Source: Desulfoscipio gibsoniae DSM 7213
GTDB taxonomy: Bacteria > Bacillota > Desulfotomaculia > Desulfotomaculales > Desulfallaceae
Length of the DNA stretch: 64,000 nt
Assembly: GCF_000233715.2 (NCBI RefSeq)
Contig: NC_021184.1
Span: 1,760,001-1,824,000 of the forward strand
Direction: 5' to 3'
The position numbers and the translations under genes are program-made. The first letter of the stretch is position 1; each line of letters begins with the position of its first letter. The notes under the pieces were generated by a model that was not told the DNA's origin, made no database searches, and saw nothing but the letters and a program-made list of their open reading frames with translations. Shown piece by piece: positions 15,995 through 25,275 of this stretch.

Positions 15995-16867
15995 ATGAGA
16001 ACTGGAAAATTAAAAACTAATAACGGCTGCCTGGCCTGGCTTTTCCTCGGGCCCAGCTTGCTGGGTTTTTCTCTTTTTTATTTGCTCCCGTTTGTCACCG
16101 GCTTTTACTATTCCCTGGTGGACAGTCCCATTAACGGTACTTTTGTTGGATTACATAATTACGGCGCTTTGTTAAAAAACCCGAGCTTTTTATCAGCTCT
16201 AGCGAATACAGCCAAGTTTACTTTAATCTGTGTACCTCTTAATATGATTCTCTCCCTGGGAGTGGCCTTGTTATTGAACCAAAAAATCCAGGGCCGGAAC
16301 CTGTTTCGCACCATCATGATAACTCCTTTGGTGGTACCCGTAGCCTCGGTTGTTTTGGTCTGGCAGGCTTTCTTTGATTTAAACGGCGTTTTAAATTCCC
16401 TGATCCATGCCCTGGGTTACCCGCCCGTGGACTGGATGAAAACCAACTGGTCCAGGATGGTGGTCCTGGTGGTTTATCTATGGAAAAACATTGGTTACAG
16501 CGTAATCCTGTTTCTGGCCGGATTGCAAAATATACCGGCTGAATACTACGAAGCGGCCAGGATCGACGGGGCCGGCCGCCGGCAGGAGTTTTTCCGAATA
16601 ACCCTGATTTACCTGACTCCCACAACTTTTTTTGTTTTTGTTATCTCGATTATCAATTCATTTAAAGTGTTTCGGGAGACGTATCTTATCTCCGGAGAAT
16701 ATCCCCATAACAGCATCTATATGCTGCAGCACTACATGAACAATATGTTCACGGCTCTGGATTACCAAAAATTGACTTCCGCGGCCTTCATTATGGCTGC
16801 CTTTATCGTGGCCGTCGTTTTACTGCTTTTTATCGTGGAGAGAAAGATCACCAACATGATTAATTAG
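15995..16867 (+). CDS. ABC importer permease, MalF/UgpA type
   Basis: 290 residues with six membrane helices. The binding-protein-dependent permease loop EYYEAARIDGAGRRQEFFRI (residues about 190-209) contacts the ATPase. This is the first of two permeases for a carbohydrate-type (CUT1) importer, with the second at 17077, the ATPase at 20675 and the binding lipoprotein at 21930. ATG 15995 is chosen because it begins just before the first conserved segment. Initiation is probably coupled to the 10-codon leader ORF. Codon use is more GC-rich than in the flanking van genes, so the operon is a separate acquisition. Confidence 0.85.
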   Translation: MRTGKLKTNNGCLAWLFLGPSLLGFSLFYLLPFVTGFYYSLVDSPINGTFVGLHNYGALLKNPSFLSALANTAKFTLICVPLNMILSLGVALLLNQKIQGRNLFRTIMITPLVVPVASVVLVWQAFFDLNGVLNSLIHALGYPPVDWMKTNWSRMVVLVVYLWKNIGYSVILFLAGLQNIPAEYYEAARIDGAGRRQEFFRITLIYLTPTTFFVFVISIINSFKVFRETYLISGEYPHNSIYMLQHYMNNMFTALDYQKLTSAAFIMAAFIVAVVLLLFIVERKITNMIN

Positions 16868-16901
16868 AATCTCAGGATAAACAAATATCTACACAGATGT
16901 C

Positions 16902-16954
16902 AGGGGACACACCTCTTATTTAGGGTCAAGGCTTTGGGGGCGAGGTATGTCCCC
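16902..16954 (+). repeat. REP-like palindrome, copy 1
   Basis: ggggacacacctc (16902-16914) is inverted, with one mismatch, at gaggtatgtcccc (16942-16954), with tcaaggc in the loop. A related sequence lies at 20584-20655. Such ggggacacacctc palindromes are common between genes in this bacterial group. Confidence 0.65.
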
Positions 16955-17076
16955 AATTAATACAAGGAAAATTGCGCAGCGCACGGAGGGAACCACCGGA
17001 GCGCCAGATACAAGTAACTTAAAAACTTTTTTCATGGGTGGTAACAAACTTAGAACCGGCGATAGGGGGGTGTGTG

Positions 17077-17961
17077 TTGAATCGTAACCACCGAATAAAA
17101 AATATACTCCATATTACAGTTTTACTGGTACTGGCTGTCATATTCATGTTTCCCCTGGTTGTAACCGTCACCAATTCATTTATGAGTGAACAGGAAATCG
17201 CCCATAATTATGACCCGGTGACGGACAAAAATTTAAGCAGCTATAACGATGACACCGCGAGTCACTTCGCCCGGTTCCGGCTTATACCTGACGTGGTGGT
17301 GCTGAAGCAGTATTATAACGTGCTCATAAAAAAGACCCAGTTTCTTTTCATGTTCTGGAATTCCGTGCTGATTACCTTCCCTATCGTCATTGGGCAAACA
17401 ATTGTTGCAACCCTGGCTGCCTATGCCTTTGCCAAGCTGAAATTTAGAGGCAGGAATTTCTTGTTTTTTTTGTATATCACAGTGATGCTGATGCCATTCC
17501 AGGTAACTCTTGTGCCCAATTATTTAATGGCCGGCCAGCTGGGCCTGCTTAATAGCTACTGGTCCATTATCTTTCCCGGCATCTTCAGCACCTTTGGCGT
17601 ATTTCTTTTAAAACAGTATATGGAGCAAATACCGGACTCCTATATTGAAGCGGCCCGGGTGGACGGAGCCAACCAGCTCCAGATTTTCCTCAAAATCATC
17701 GTGCCCATGTCCAGGGCCGGCATAGCAGCCATGGCCATACTTGTTTTTATCGATAACTGGAACATGGTCGAACAGCCGTTGATTTTTTTACAGGATGCGG
17801 CCAAACAGCCTCTTTCACTCTATCTTTCCAGAATCATCGACGGTGAAAAAGGATTGGCCTTTGCCGCGTCCACTTTATATATGATGCCGGTGCTGCTGAA
17901 CTTCCTTTACGCCGAAAAATACTTGCTGGAAGGGATCCGGCTTTCTGGAATTAAAGGCTGA
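17077..17961 (+). CDS. ABC importer permease, MalG/UgpE type
   Basis: 294-residue permease partner with six membrane helices and the ATPase-coupling loop SYIEAARVDGANQLQIFLKI near residue 188. It has a longer first outside loop (residues 35-90) than usual. TTG 17077, 6 bases after gggggg, is the best start; GTG 17074 is possible. It pairs with the permease at 15995. The REP-like palindrome lies between the two genes. The substrate is unknown. CUT1 importers usually take up oligosaccharides or glycerophosphodiesters. Confidence 0.85.
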   Translation: MNRNHRIKNILHITVLLVLAVIFMFPLVVTVTNSFMSEQEIAHNYDPVTDKNLSSYNDDTASHFARFRLIPDVVVLKQYYNVLIKKTQFLFMFWNSVLITFPIVIGQTIVATLAAYAFAKLKFRGRNFLFFLYITVMLMPFQVTLVPNYLMAGQLGLLNSYWSIIFPGIFSTFGVFLLKQYMEQIPDSYIEAARVDGANQLQIFLKIIVPMSRAGIAAMAILVFIDNWNMVEQPLIFLQDAAKQPLSLYLSRIIDGEKGLAFAASTLYMMPVLLNFLYAEKYLLEGIRLSGIKG

Positions 17962-18051
17962 GCAACTAGTGCCTTGTTATATAAATTCTTGCACACTTAC
18001 TCTACAAGGGCTATTGTGTCGCTGCACTAGTCCAGGAAGGGAGACAGAAAA

Positions 18052-19218
18052 TTGGGGAATGAAGCAATTGCAGGTGATGCGCAAAGAAAAAAGTTGACCG
18101 GAAAGTTGAGCCTGCTGTTCCTAATGGCGATGATCGGGTTAACTTTCTTCTCCAATACCATCAATAACTTTACTCTGCCCAGGGTCCAAACGGCCCGGCT
18201 GACGAACGGAGCGTTAATCAAAGAAATATTCGGTGAAGGGACGGTCGAGGTCAAATCAACCCGGGAGGAATACGCAGATGCCAATTTGCGAGTAAAGGAG
18301 GTCATGGTAGAGCAGGGGGACAGGGTTAGCAAAGGCCAGCCCATCATCATCCTGGACGTGAACGAACTGAAGTCGAATTATCAGGATGAACAGGCCCGCT
18401 ACCGGCAGCTGCAGCTATCCCTGGCTGGGGCCCGGGAAGAGCAGGCGCAAAAACAAAGGGATTACGATAACCTGAAGTACCTGTTTGATAATGAAGCCGA
18501 AACGGCGGTAAACCTGCAAAATGCCGAAAAGAACCTGGCGGACGCGAAAAGAAACTGTGAGGACATTCAGCTTAATCTGGAAATACAGGCCAGAAAGGTG
18601 GATACCCTGGCCAAACAGGTGGCAAAGAACGGCGTGTATACAGCGCCCGTGGACGGCATGATCACAGAACTGAATTTCGCCGAAGGGGCTATGACCAATA
18701 ACTCTCTGCCCCTGTTTAAATTGGCTGATCTAGGGCAGGGGTTCCGGCTGATAGTGTCAATTGACAATGATTTGGTTGATTACGCCAAACCCGGAGATAC
18801 GGTGAGTGTTAATATTCTCTCCCTGGGGGATCAAAAAACCGAGGGGAAAATTGACAAGATAGTTGAGAACAGCCAGCACAACGGGGATGAGAAGGATTTG
18901 TGGATCGACGTGTCTCTGGAAGGCCTTACAGGCGGCGAAAAGGGAGAAATTTATTTAAGCAAAAAAACAAAGCCTTACGCCACTCTCGTACCTGACAGCG
19001 CGGTTTATGACGACAGCGGCGGCTCCTATGTCTTCGTTCTGGAATCAAGAAAAGGACCTTTGGGTACGGAGAACTATTTGCAAAAGGTGGAAGTCAATGT
19101 GGAAGACAGCGATAATGAAAAGTCCGCTCTCACAGATATGGTGATGGGCGAAGTGGTGATGCAAAGCAATAAGCCGGTGGAGGACGGGGATAGAGTTCTG
19201 AAGGAGGCGGCAAATTGA
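18052..19218 (+). CDS. Membrane-fusion/periplasmic adaptor protein (HlyD/MacA type)
   Basis: 388 residues with one N-terminal transmembrane helix (LSLLFLMAMIGLTFFS), then the two halves of a biotinyl-lipoyl-like domain (VKEVMVEQGDRVSKGQPIII and GVYTAPVDGMITELNFAEGA) around a coiled-coil hairpin (residues 105-185), and a beta-barrel region. This is the adaptor of a MacB- or YknXYZ-type ABC system. A TTG start follows ggaagggag. It overlaps the next gene by four bases, showing coupling to the MacB-like permease. Finding it between importer permeases and the importer ATPase is unusual. Confidence 0.8.
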   Translation: MGNEAIAGDAQRKKLTGKLSLLFLMAMIGLTFFSNTINNFTLPRVQTARLTNGALIKEIFGEGTVEVKSTREEYADANLRVKEVMVEQGDRVSKGQPIIILDVNELKSNYQDEQARYRQLQLSLAGAREEQAQKQRDYDNLKYLFDNEAETAVNLQNAEKNLADAKRNCEDIQLNLEIQARKVDTLAKQVAKNGVYTAPVDGMITELNFAEGAMTNNSLPLFKLADLGQGFRLIVSIDNDLVDYAKPGDTVSVNILSLGDQKTEGKIDKIVENSQHNGDEKDLWIDVSLEGLTGGEKGEIYLSKKTKPYATLVPDSAVYDDSGGSYVFVLESRKGPLGTENYLQKVEVNVEDSDNEKSALTDMVMGEVVMQSNKPVEDGDRVLKEAAN

Positions 19219-20600
19219 AACCGGCCCAATCAGCCTATCCGGCTTATCTTATGCTGGCCCTGGGCCTATTGGTTTTAATCTGGAGCACCGTTCTGGGGTC
19301 ATCCTTGCCCGCTAAATTGGCGGATCTTGGCGGCCTGCATAAAACCAACAAAATCACCGCTACCTGGCTGAGCAACTCCAATCAGCCGGAAGAAGGCTCT
19401 TTTTCTCTGCAAGATATGAGGCAGCTTACCCAATACAACCTCCGGGACTATGATCTGGCTTACGCCATGGAGGCTTTAACTTCCGCCGCCTATCAAAAAA
19501 ACCAGAGTTCAGCCCAAGTGTTAGGGGTGAATGACAGGTACGATCAATTTCATCAAATAGACCTGCGATCAGGCTGTTTTTTAACTTTCGAACAGGAAAA
19601 CCAGCAGGTTGCCGTAATTGATGAAGATCTGGCTCAGGCTCTTTTTCAGAACTGCAATGTGGTGGGCCGGAAAATAGAACTGTATGGCCGGGAATTTAGA
19701 ATAACCGGGGTGGCCGGGGCTGACCATTCCCTGATCGGGACTCTGACGGACAGGGGATACGGCACAGTGTACATACCGGTGAAAATACTGTTGGAACTGG
19801 AGGAAGATTGCAAAATAACCTCATTGGAAGTGGCAACAAAGGATGCCGGCACCACGGGCCGCAATACCGCCGTTTTAGAAACGGCCCTGGCTTCCATCGG
19901 TCAGGACCCCGCCGATTACAAAATCATCGATTATAACGTGGCGGATCTCCTGATGGAACAAGAGAACCTGCTGCGTAATTTCGTGGCGGGGATGGTGGCC
20001 ATGGTGATGCTTTTCGGCTTGCTCAGGCGAAAAATAAGGGGTATTTATCATTTCTGCCGCCTGAGGCTCCGGGATAAATATTGGTCGGAGATAATCAAGG
20101 GGGACGCCGCCAGGCTTGTGCCTGGTATGGCAGAGATATTAGCGCTTGTTGCGGTGATGCTTTTGTTATGGAAATTAATCAGCTTTACCTTATATATTCC
20201 GCCGGAAAACATACCCGATGAACTTATTGATATTTCATTTTGGGCCGACCTCATTAAAAACGGGATTCAAACCGGGCTGCAAAGCGCCGGATATGTGGCG
20301 CCGCCAGGAGAAGTTCAGTTGAATATTCTTAATACTATCCAGAACTGGAACTTGTTCTTAAACATCTTTGTTGGTTGGCCGCTGTTCTTGCTGGGACTTT
20401 ACCAGATCAATCTGTTGCAGGAAAGACTACTCAAGGTTGAAGTGTTTTGCAGCGTTTTCATGCTGGCCGCGTTAAGTTTGGGCGCCGCCTTGCTGTTGAT
20501 AATAAAAATGACTCCTGTCATGGAGACCAGGGAGGTGTTGCTGGTATTCAGTTCTATATTTTTAAGCGTGGTTATAAAGGTCAGGGGACACACCTGCTGA
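19215..20600 (+). CDS. MacB-like permease with altered C terminus
   Basis: 461 residues. It has an N-terminal helix, a MacB-type extracellular core (residues 40-235, e.g. FRITGVAGADHSLIGTL), and then four to five membrane helices with a second outside loop. It lacks the usual compact FtsX arrangement. The frame ends in VRGHTC-stop, and these last codons lie within a ggggacacacctg REP-like sequence, so the original 3' end was probably replaced. TTG 19215 follows aaggaggcgg and overlaps the adaptor stop. It may work with the adaptor and the ATPase at 20675. The transported molecule is unknown. Confidence 0.65.
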   Translation: MKPAQSAYPAYLMLALGLLVLIWSTVLGSSLPAKLADLGGLHKTNKITATWLSNSNQPEEGSFSLQDMRQLTQYNLRDYDLAYAMEALTSAAYQKNQSSAQVLGVNDRYDQFHQIDLRSGCFLTFEQENQQVAVIDEDLAQALFQNCNVVGRKIELYGREFRITGVAGADHSLIGTLTDRGYGTVYIPVKILLELEEDCKITSLEVATKDAGTTGRNTAVLETALASIGQDPADYKIIDYNVADLLMEQENLLRNFVAGMVAMVMLFGLLRRKIRGIYHFCRLRLRDKYWSEIIKGDAARLVPGMAEILALVAVMLLLWKLISFTLYIPPENIPDELIDISFWADLIKNGIQTGLQSAGYVAPPGEVQLNILNTIQNWNLFLNIFVGWPLFLLGLYQINLLQERLLKVEVFCSVFMLAALSLGAALLLIIKMTPVMETREVLLVFSSIFLSVVIKVRGHTC

Positions 20601-20655
20601 AGTCCTGGTATTTCTTTGGGGACAGGAATGTCCCCAATTAATAGGAATGTCCCCA
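20584..20655 (+). repeat. REP-like palindrome, copy 2 (overlaps gene end)
   Basis: ggggacacacctg (20584-20596), then ggggacaggaatgtcccc (20618-20635), then a second aggaatgtcccc. The tract is a rearranged version of the palindrome at 16902. It supplies the stop codon of the MacB-like gene. Confidence 0.6.
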
Positions 20656-20674
20656 ACTAATAGGAGGGTAGCGG

Positions 20675-21790
20675 ATGGCGAGTTTATATCTGAAAAATCT
20701 ATCTAAGACCTACCCCGGCAGGGTTACGGCAGTCAGGGATTTCTCTCTGGAAATAAAGGATCAAGAATTCTTAATCCTGGTAGGTCCCTCCGGCTGTGGC
20801 AAAACAACCGTTTTAAGGATGATTGCCGGGCTGGAGGAAATTTCATCCGGTGAATTATATATTGATGACCGGCTGGTTAATGACGTGGCTGCCAAGGATC
20901 GGGATATCGCCATGGTTTTTCAAAATTATGCTCTTTATCCCCATCTATCGGTCTATGACAATATGGCTTTTGGACTTAAGTTGAGAAAGATAGCCAAAGC
21001 TGAAATCAGGAAAAATGTGCAGGAAGCGGCCAGGATTCTGGCCCTTGAAGATCTTCTGAAACGCAAACCCAAGGAACTTTCCGGTGGGCAAAGGCAAAGG
21101 GTGGCCCTGGGACGGGCTATTGTCAGAAAGCCCAAGGTTTTCCTGATGGATGAGCCTCTGTCCAACCTGGATGCGCAGTTGAGAACCCAGATGAGAATAG
21201 AAATTGCCAAGCTCCATAAAAATCTGCAGACAACTTTTGTTTATGTAACCCATGATCAAACCGAAGCCATGACTATGGGTACCAGAATCGTGGTGATGAA
21301 GGATGGCCTGATCCAGCAAATTGACAGCCCGCAATCCATCTATGACCACCCGGTCAATATGTTTGTGGCCGGTTTTCTCGGCAGCCCCGGGATGAACTTT
21401 CTGGAAGCTTTAATTATCGAGCAAAACGGCTGTATTTTTGCCAAACTGGCCGACGCCCTACTGCCTGTTCCCACTGCCGGGGGACAAAAGTTAAAAGAGC
21501 AGGGGTATCTGGACCAGGAAGTGGTCCTGGGGATAAGAGCGGAGCATCTCTGCGGAAGCGGAGATTTTTTGGACCGCCATCCCGAGTGTGCTTTGCGCGG
21601 GAGGCTGGAGTTTACCGAATTGAGAGGGGCTGAAACTTACCATTATGTAAGGATAGCTGGCAGAGAGGTGGTTGTCAGGGTGAATCCGGAGTTGCGCGCC
21701 GAAACCGGACAGGAAGTCAGGGTGGGTTTTAATATGTCCAAGGCCCATTTTTTCGATCAAGAAAGTGAGGTGAACGTCAGTATTCAGTAG
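20675..21790 (+). CDS. ABC importer ATPase, MsmK/UgpC/MalK type
   Basis: 371 residues. Walker A GPSGCGKTT (residues 36-44), Q-loop VFQNYALYPHLSV, signature LSGGQRQRVALGRAI, Walker B VFLMDEPLSNLDAQ and switch His VTHDQ are all present. They are followed by a C-terminal OB-type regulatory domain (residues 240-371) as in sugar-importer ATPases. It energises the two permeases at 15995 and 17077. ATG 20675 follows aggagggtagcgg. Members of this type can serve several importers, and here it may also have to serve the MacB-like permease, which has no ATPase of its own. Confidence 0.9.
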   Translation: MASLYLKNLSKTYPGRVTAVRDFSLEIKDQEFLILVGPSGCGKTTVLRMIAGLEEISSGELYIDDRLVNDVAAKDRDIAMVFQNYALYPHLSVYDNMAFGLKLRKIAKAEIRKNVQEAARILALEDLLKRKPKELSGGQRQRVALGRAIVRKPKVFLMDEPLSNLDAQLRTQMRIEIAKLHKNLQTTFVYVTHDQTEAMTMGTRIVVMKDGLIQQIDSPQSIYDHPVNMFVAGFLGSPGMNFLEALIIEQNGCIFAKLADALLPVPTAGGQKLKEQGYLDQEVVLGIRAEHLCGSGDFLDRHPECALRGRLEFTELRGAETYHYVRIAGREVVVRVNPELRAETGQEVRVGFNMSKAHFFDQESEVNVSIQ

Positions 21791-21905
21791 ACAGTAGTCA
21801 GTAGTCAATCCGGAAGTCAGAATTCAGGAGTCATTAGACAGTAGTCAAGTTAGAATATCTTTTTGGGTTCAAATCCCTACTGAATTCTGGCTCCTGAATT
21901 CTGAA
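21791..21905 (+). repeat. Short-motif repeat and inverted repeat tract
   Basis: agtagtcagtagtca-type units are repeated (21793-21850). cagaattcaggag (21816-21828) is inverted at ctcctgaattctg (21891-21903). The tract lies between the ATPase and binding-protein genes and can form a hairpin of about 88 bases. It probably adjusts mRNA levels along the operon, which is inference. Confidence 0.6.
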
Positions 21906-21929
21906 TACTTAAAGAAAAGGGGTGTTTTG

Positions 21930-23309
21930 ATGATAAAAAACAAATGCGGAGTTGTCCTAATTCTGGTTCTGGTCCTCTCCATGGGGGTATTTACCGCCGG
22001 CTGCGGCAATACTCAGGTTACCAGGGAAGATAATAATCCTAATTCCCTGACCATTGCGGTTGTGCACAAAGATATGTACCTGGATACGGCAGTAAAAAAG
22101 TTTGAGGAACTTCATCCCGGCGTTAGTGTGGAAGTGAAAGAATACACCTCCAATCCTTCGGAAATAGGTGAAGGTGTCAGGGCGGTAGATCCCGGCGATA
22201 TTGAAAAATATGTCACGGCTATGAATACCCAGCTCATGTCCGGGCAGGGCAGCGATATAATTTTATTAAACAATCTGCCCTATCAGACCTATGCGGATAA
22301 GAATCTTTTAGTTGACTTGGGCGGGCTGATGCAGTCGGATCAAAGCTTCGACAGTGGAAAATACTACCAAAATATTTTCAAGGCTTTAGAATATAAAGAT
22401 AAACTATATGGGCTGCCGGTTAATATCGGTATCGATATGATTGCCGCCGATAGAACCTTACTGGATAATTCCCAGGTGCAAATCGACGATAGCAACTGGG
22501 ATTGGAACGATTTTGTCGAGACGGCGGAAAAGGTTATTAACGACAACCAAAACGGGGGAACCCAGGAGATGTATGCCTTGGCCGGGATGGATGAAAAAAG
22601 ACTGATTACGACTCTGGTTAAAGAAAACTATGACAACCTGGTCGATCCGGAGAAGAAAACAGCCAATTTTACCGGCCAAGAATTTCTTGATTTACTGAAC
22701 CTGAGTAAATATCTGATTGACCACAAACTGGTTAATACGGATACAGCCCAGACCAACATTACGGACCTGGCCTCCCGGGGTAAACTTGTTTTTAATTTCA
22801 CTTCTCTTAGAGGGTTTTTTGACCTGCAAGCGGCCAAGGCGATTTTCAGCGAGGGTGTTCAGCTTTTAAAGCCCCCCGGAAACGTGTTCTTTTCCACGGA
22901 CTCCATGTATGGGATCAGCAGTAAATCATCCAATCAAGAACTGGCCTGGGAATTTTTAAAATTTTTGGTTTCTGATGATATGATGACCCAGGGAGGAATG
23001 CCGATTAATAAGAGTGTGCTTCCCCAGATTGCCCAGAATTTCACCCAGGCTATACAAAAAAGGGGTGGGAGAATGATTATAAAGGACGACGGCATTCCAG
23101 GTCAATCTATAACACTGCAACCCCCCACGCAGGAGGATGTCGATTATATGGAAAACCTGCTGAGTCAAGCGAACGTCTACATCGGAACGGACCAGAAGAT
23201 TATTTCGATTGTTCAGGAGGAAACCGCGGCCTTCTTTACAGGACAGAAGACAGCGGAAACGACTGCCCAATTGATTCAGGACAGGGTGAGCACATACTTA
23301 AATGAATAA
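21930..23309 (+). CDS. Extracellular solute-binding lipoprotein, family 1
   Basis: 459 residues. A lipoprotein signal with lipobox TAGC places the modified Cys at residue 25. The body is a sugar-type periplasmic-binding fold (FEELHPGVSVEVKEYTSN; GIDMIAADRTLL; YGISSKSSNQELAWEFLKFL). It captures the ligand for the importer encoded upstream. ATG 21930 follows aaaagggg. A terminator 45 bases downstream closes the operon. Ligand class cannot be told from motifs. Confidence 0.88.
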   Translation: MIKNKCGVVLILVLVLSMGVFTAGCGNTQVTREDNNPNSLTIAVVHKDMYLDTAVKKFEELHPGVSVEVKEYTSNPSEIGEGVRAVDPGDIEKYVTAMNTQLMSGQGSDIILLNNLPYQTYADKNLLVDLGGLMQSDQSFDSGKYYQNIFKALEYKDKLYGLPVNIGIDMIAADRTLLDNSQVQIDDSNWDWNDFVETAEKVINDNQNGGTQEMYALAGMDEKRLITTLVKENYDNLVDPEKKTANFTGQEFLDLLNLSKYLIDHKLVNTDTAQTNITDLASRGKLVFNFTSLRGFFDLQAAKAIFSEGVQLLKPPGNVFFSTDSMYGISSKSSNQELAWEFLKFLVSDDMMTQGGMPINKSVLPQIAQNFTQAIQKRGGRMIIKDDGIPGQSITLQPPTQEDVDYMENLLSQANVYIGTDQKIISIVQEETAAFFTGQKTAETTAQLIQDRVSTYLNE

Positions 23310-23352
23310 TAGCAAAAGTTTTTAAGAGACCTTGAAAAACCAATGTGATAGA

Positions 23353-23384
23353 AGAGCACCGAATGGTTCGGTGCTCTTAATTAT
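23353..23384 (+). terminator. Terminator of the transporter operon
   Basis: agagcaccgaa, loop tgg, ttcggtgctctt, then aattat. This is an 11-bp perfect stem. Confidence 0.85.
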
Positions 23385-23880
23385 AATGCAATAAAGCAAT
23401 TTATGGAACTAATTCTATAGCTCAAATAGCTCGCGCAGGTAATCCCTGCGGCCGTGTAAGATTCGAATTCATAAAGCTATTACTCCTCTTTAAAATTATA
23501 TCACATACTTTAAAGGACTTTTAAATTATTCTAACATATGCTCTCGTATACACTCAGCTGGGTTCACACTAAGTCCTCCATTCACTACGACCGGGGATAT
23601 ACAAACACCCTTAGAAGTATCTTTTGCGAAAGTCCGTAATATACATTAATGGTTGTTAAAACCTTCAAAAGTTAATTAGAAAAGTACAAGAACAAGGATC
23701 TTCAAGATTTGGAAAATGGTGCATGGGCAAAGGTAGTGGTGGATAAACAAGGGGTCGGTCCGTGCTGGCATGATCACGGAATTTAGGACTGCCGGACCTT
23801 AGCTTTACCGGTTATAGCATGAAAGCCAGAGATATAATTAATCTCTGGCTTTTATAGGTTCTTAATTTTATAGGTTCTTA
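23385..23880. other. Intergenic stretch with one terminator
   Basis: There is no intact gene. 23822-23855 forms a perfect hairpin (aaagccagagat / atctctggcttt) that can end transcription from either side, including the minus-strand gene that stops at 23881. A coding-like tail (NGAWAKVVVDKQGVGPCWHD, stop near 23787) of unknown family precedes it. Confidence 0.5.
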
Positions 23881-24501
23881 TTAGATTGTTAATAGGTTAA
23901 TGGTAATAACTTGAGTTGTTTTGTCCCAGTTAACCTCGGTTCCTAACGATTCACTGATAAAGCGCAGTGGTACCATTGCGCGTCCATTTATGAGCTGGGC
24001 AGGTACACCCATGGTAACTTCTTTATTATTGACGTACGCTTTTGTTTGATCAATGGTTAGCTTAACGGTGTTGAGATGCCCCTGGTTGGTAAACTCGGCG
24101 TTTTCTTGGTTTTGATCAATGGTTGGCTCAAGGGTACTGTTCTCTCTGGCTGCGGTAATGGTTTTTGTGGATTCATCCCATTGAGCCTCTACGTTCAGAG
24201 CCTCAATAAAGGCCCGCAACGGAACTATAGTGCACCCATCTATTACCGTTGGCGGCACATCAGAAATGAGTGGTTCATAGTTTACATATACCGTGATGCC
24301 GCTGCCGATGGGGGGCGTGGGGCGTGGTGTGACAGTCGTTGAGCTGTCGCCGCCGTTGTAAACCTGATCAATTACACTTGGCTGGCCATCCTGTCCGTAG
24401 GTACTGTCGGTGACCGAAGATTGTTCCCCGTAAGCACTCAGAGTTAGCGCGAAAATCAGTGCAACTGAAACAAATAAACCAGCTGTTAATTTAAGTCGCA
24501 T
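23881..24501 (-). CDS. Secreted protein with two copper-amine-oxidase N-terminal-like (stalk) domains
   Basis: 206 residues. It has a signal peptide (LTAGLFVSVALIFALTLSAYG), a Pro/Thr linker, and two stalk repeats, each with the pattern V-P-L-R-x-(I/F)-x-E-x-L-x-x-x-x-x-W-D (VPLRAFIEALNVEAQWDEST and VPLRFISESLGTEVNWDKTT). Such domains occur in many cell-surface proteins of Desulfotomaculum-type Firmicutes and probably attach to the cell wall. No enzymatic domain follows. It is transcribed against its neighbours; ggaggtgctaat precedes its ATG. Confidence 0.8.
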   Translation of the reverse strand: MRLKLTAGLFVSVALIFALTLSAYGEQSSVTDSTYGQDGQPSVIDQVYNGGDSSTTVTPRPTPPIGSGITVYVNYEPLISDVPPTVIDGCTIVPLRAFIEALNVEAQWDESTKTITAARENSTLEPTIDQNQENAEFTNQGHLNTVKLTIDQTKAYVNNKEVTMGVPAQLINGRAMVPLRFISESLGTEVNWDKTTQVITINLLTI

Positions 24502-24825
24502 ATTAGCACCTCCTTTCTCAATAATTAACTTCTATGTAATTAATTGATTTCCTGCTGCTGGTACAAAGTGCCAGTCACCCAACTTATTATATGAAGTTGG
24601 CAGCGGATTACATGGAAGCGCGTTGCTGTGCTTTGAGATTCCCGAGCTGCGCTCACAATGACAGAGGTGAGAATAGTGTGGATAGCCGGGCATTTTAAAT
24701 TATATTAAAATATACGATATGGGAACAGTGTTTTTGAGGGACATATAGTTAATTCGTCGAAATTATGGATATATCAAAATTATGTATATTAATAAGCCAA
24801 ATTTCTATTTTTGGAGGTCGATTTG
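24502..24825. other. Intergenic stretch with a dispersed-repeat fragment
   Basis: 24630-24662 contains gagattcccgagctgcgctc and cacaatgacaga, a fragment of the widespread attgcgagcgcagcgaggaatctc type of bacterial dispersed repeat (here inverted). Otherwise there are only upstream regions of the two divergent genes. Confidence 0.5.
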
Positions 24826-25275
24826 GTGCGCGCGAAAAAGAAATTGCTTTGGACCGGTTTGCTGCTGCTGGCGATCTGCGTAGTGGGCTATGCGGGCCTG
24901 GCTTCAGCCGGGGAAGACGGTGCTTCCGGTTCATTGAATGATCCTTTAGTTACAAAAAGCTTTGTTGTAAAATATGTGCAAGAATGTTTGGCTCAATTCG
25001 ATCAGGCCGGTGGGGGAGGATCTATTGAATGGAGCACCTCTACTCTGGCGCCTGGCCAGGAGTTTATCGGTAAATCGGGCACCGAGTTTATTGTGCGCAG
25101 CGGTGAGGCCGTGGTGGTGGACCCGTCCGGCAGTGGCATTGTGGATATAACCGCCGGTAAGAATGTGACCGCCGGTCTGACGGCGGAAAAGAACCACCTG
25201 TTTACCCATTCCCAAGGAAGATGGCCGCGGGGTAACGGCCATTAAACAAACAACAATCATGTACAGAGGCAATTA
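24826..25275 (+). pseudogene. Secreted hypothetical protein, 3' frameshift
   Basis: GTG 24826 after ggagg starts a signal-peptide protein (KLLWTGLLLLAICVVGYAGL) with the segment SLNDPLVTKSFVVKYVQECL and a beta-rich C-terminal part. The present frame stops at 25245 with an odd end (SQGRWPRGNGH). Shifting one base at the ttt near 25202 restores LPIPKEDGRGVTAIKQTTIM and a stop at 25275, which reads like the natural end. One extra base therefore seems to break the gene, unless it is a sequencing error. The family is common but uncharacterised. Confidence 0.6.
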
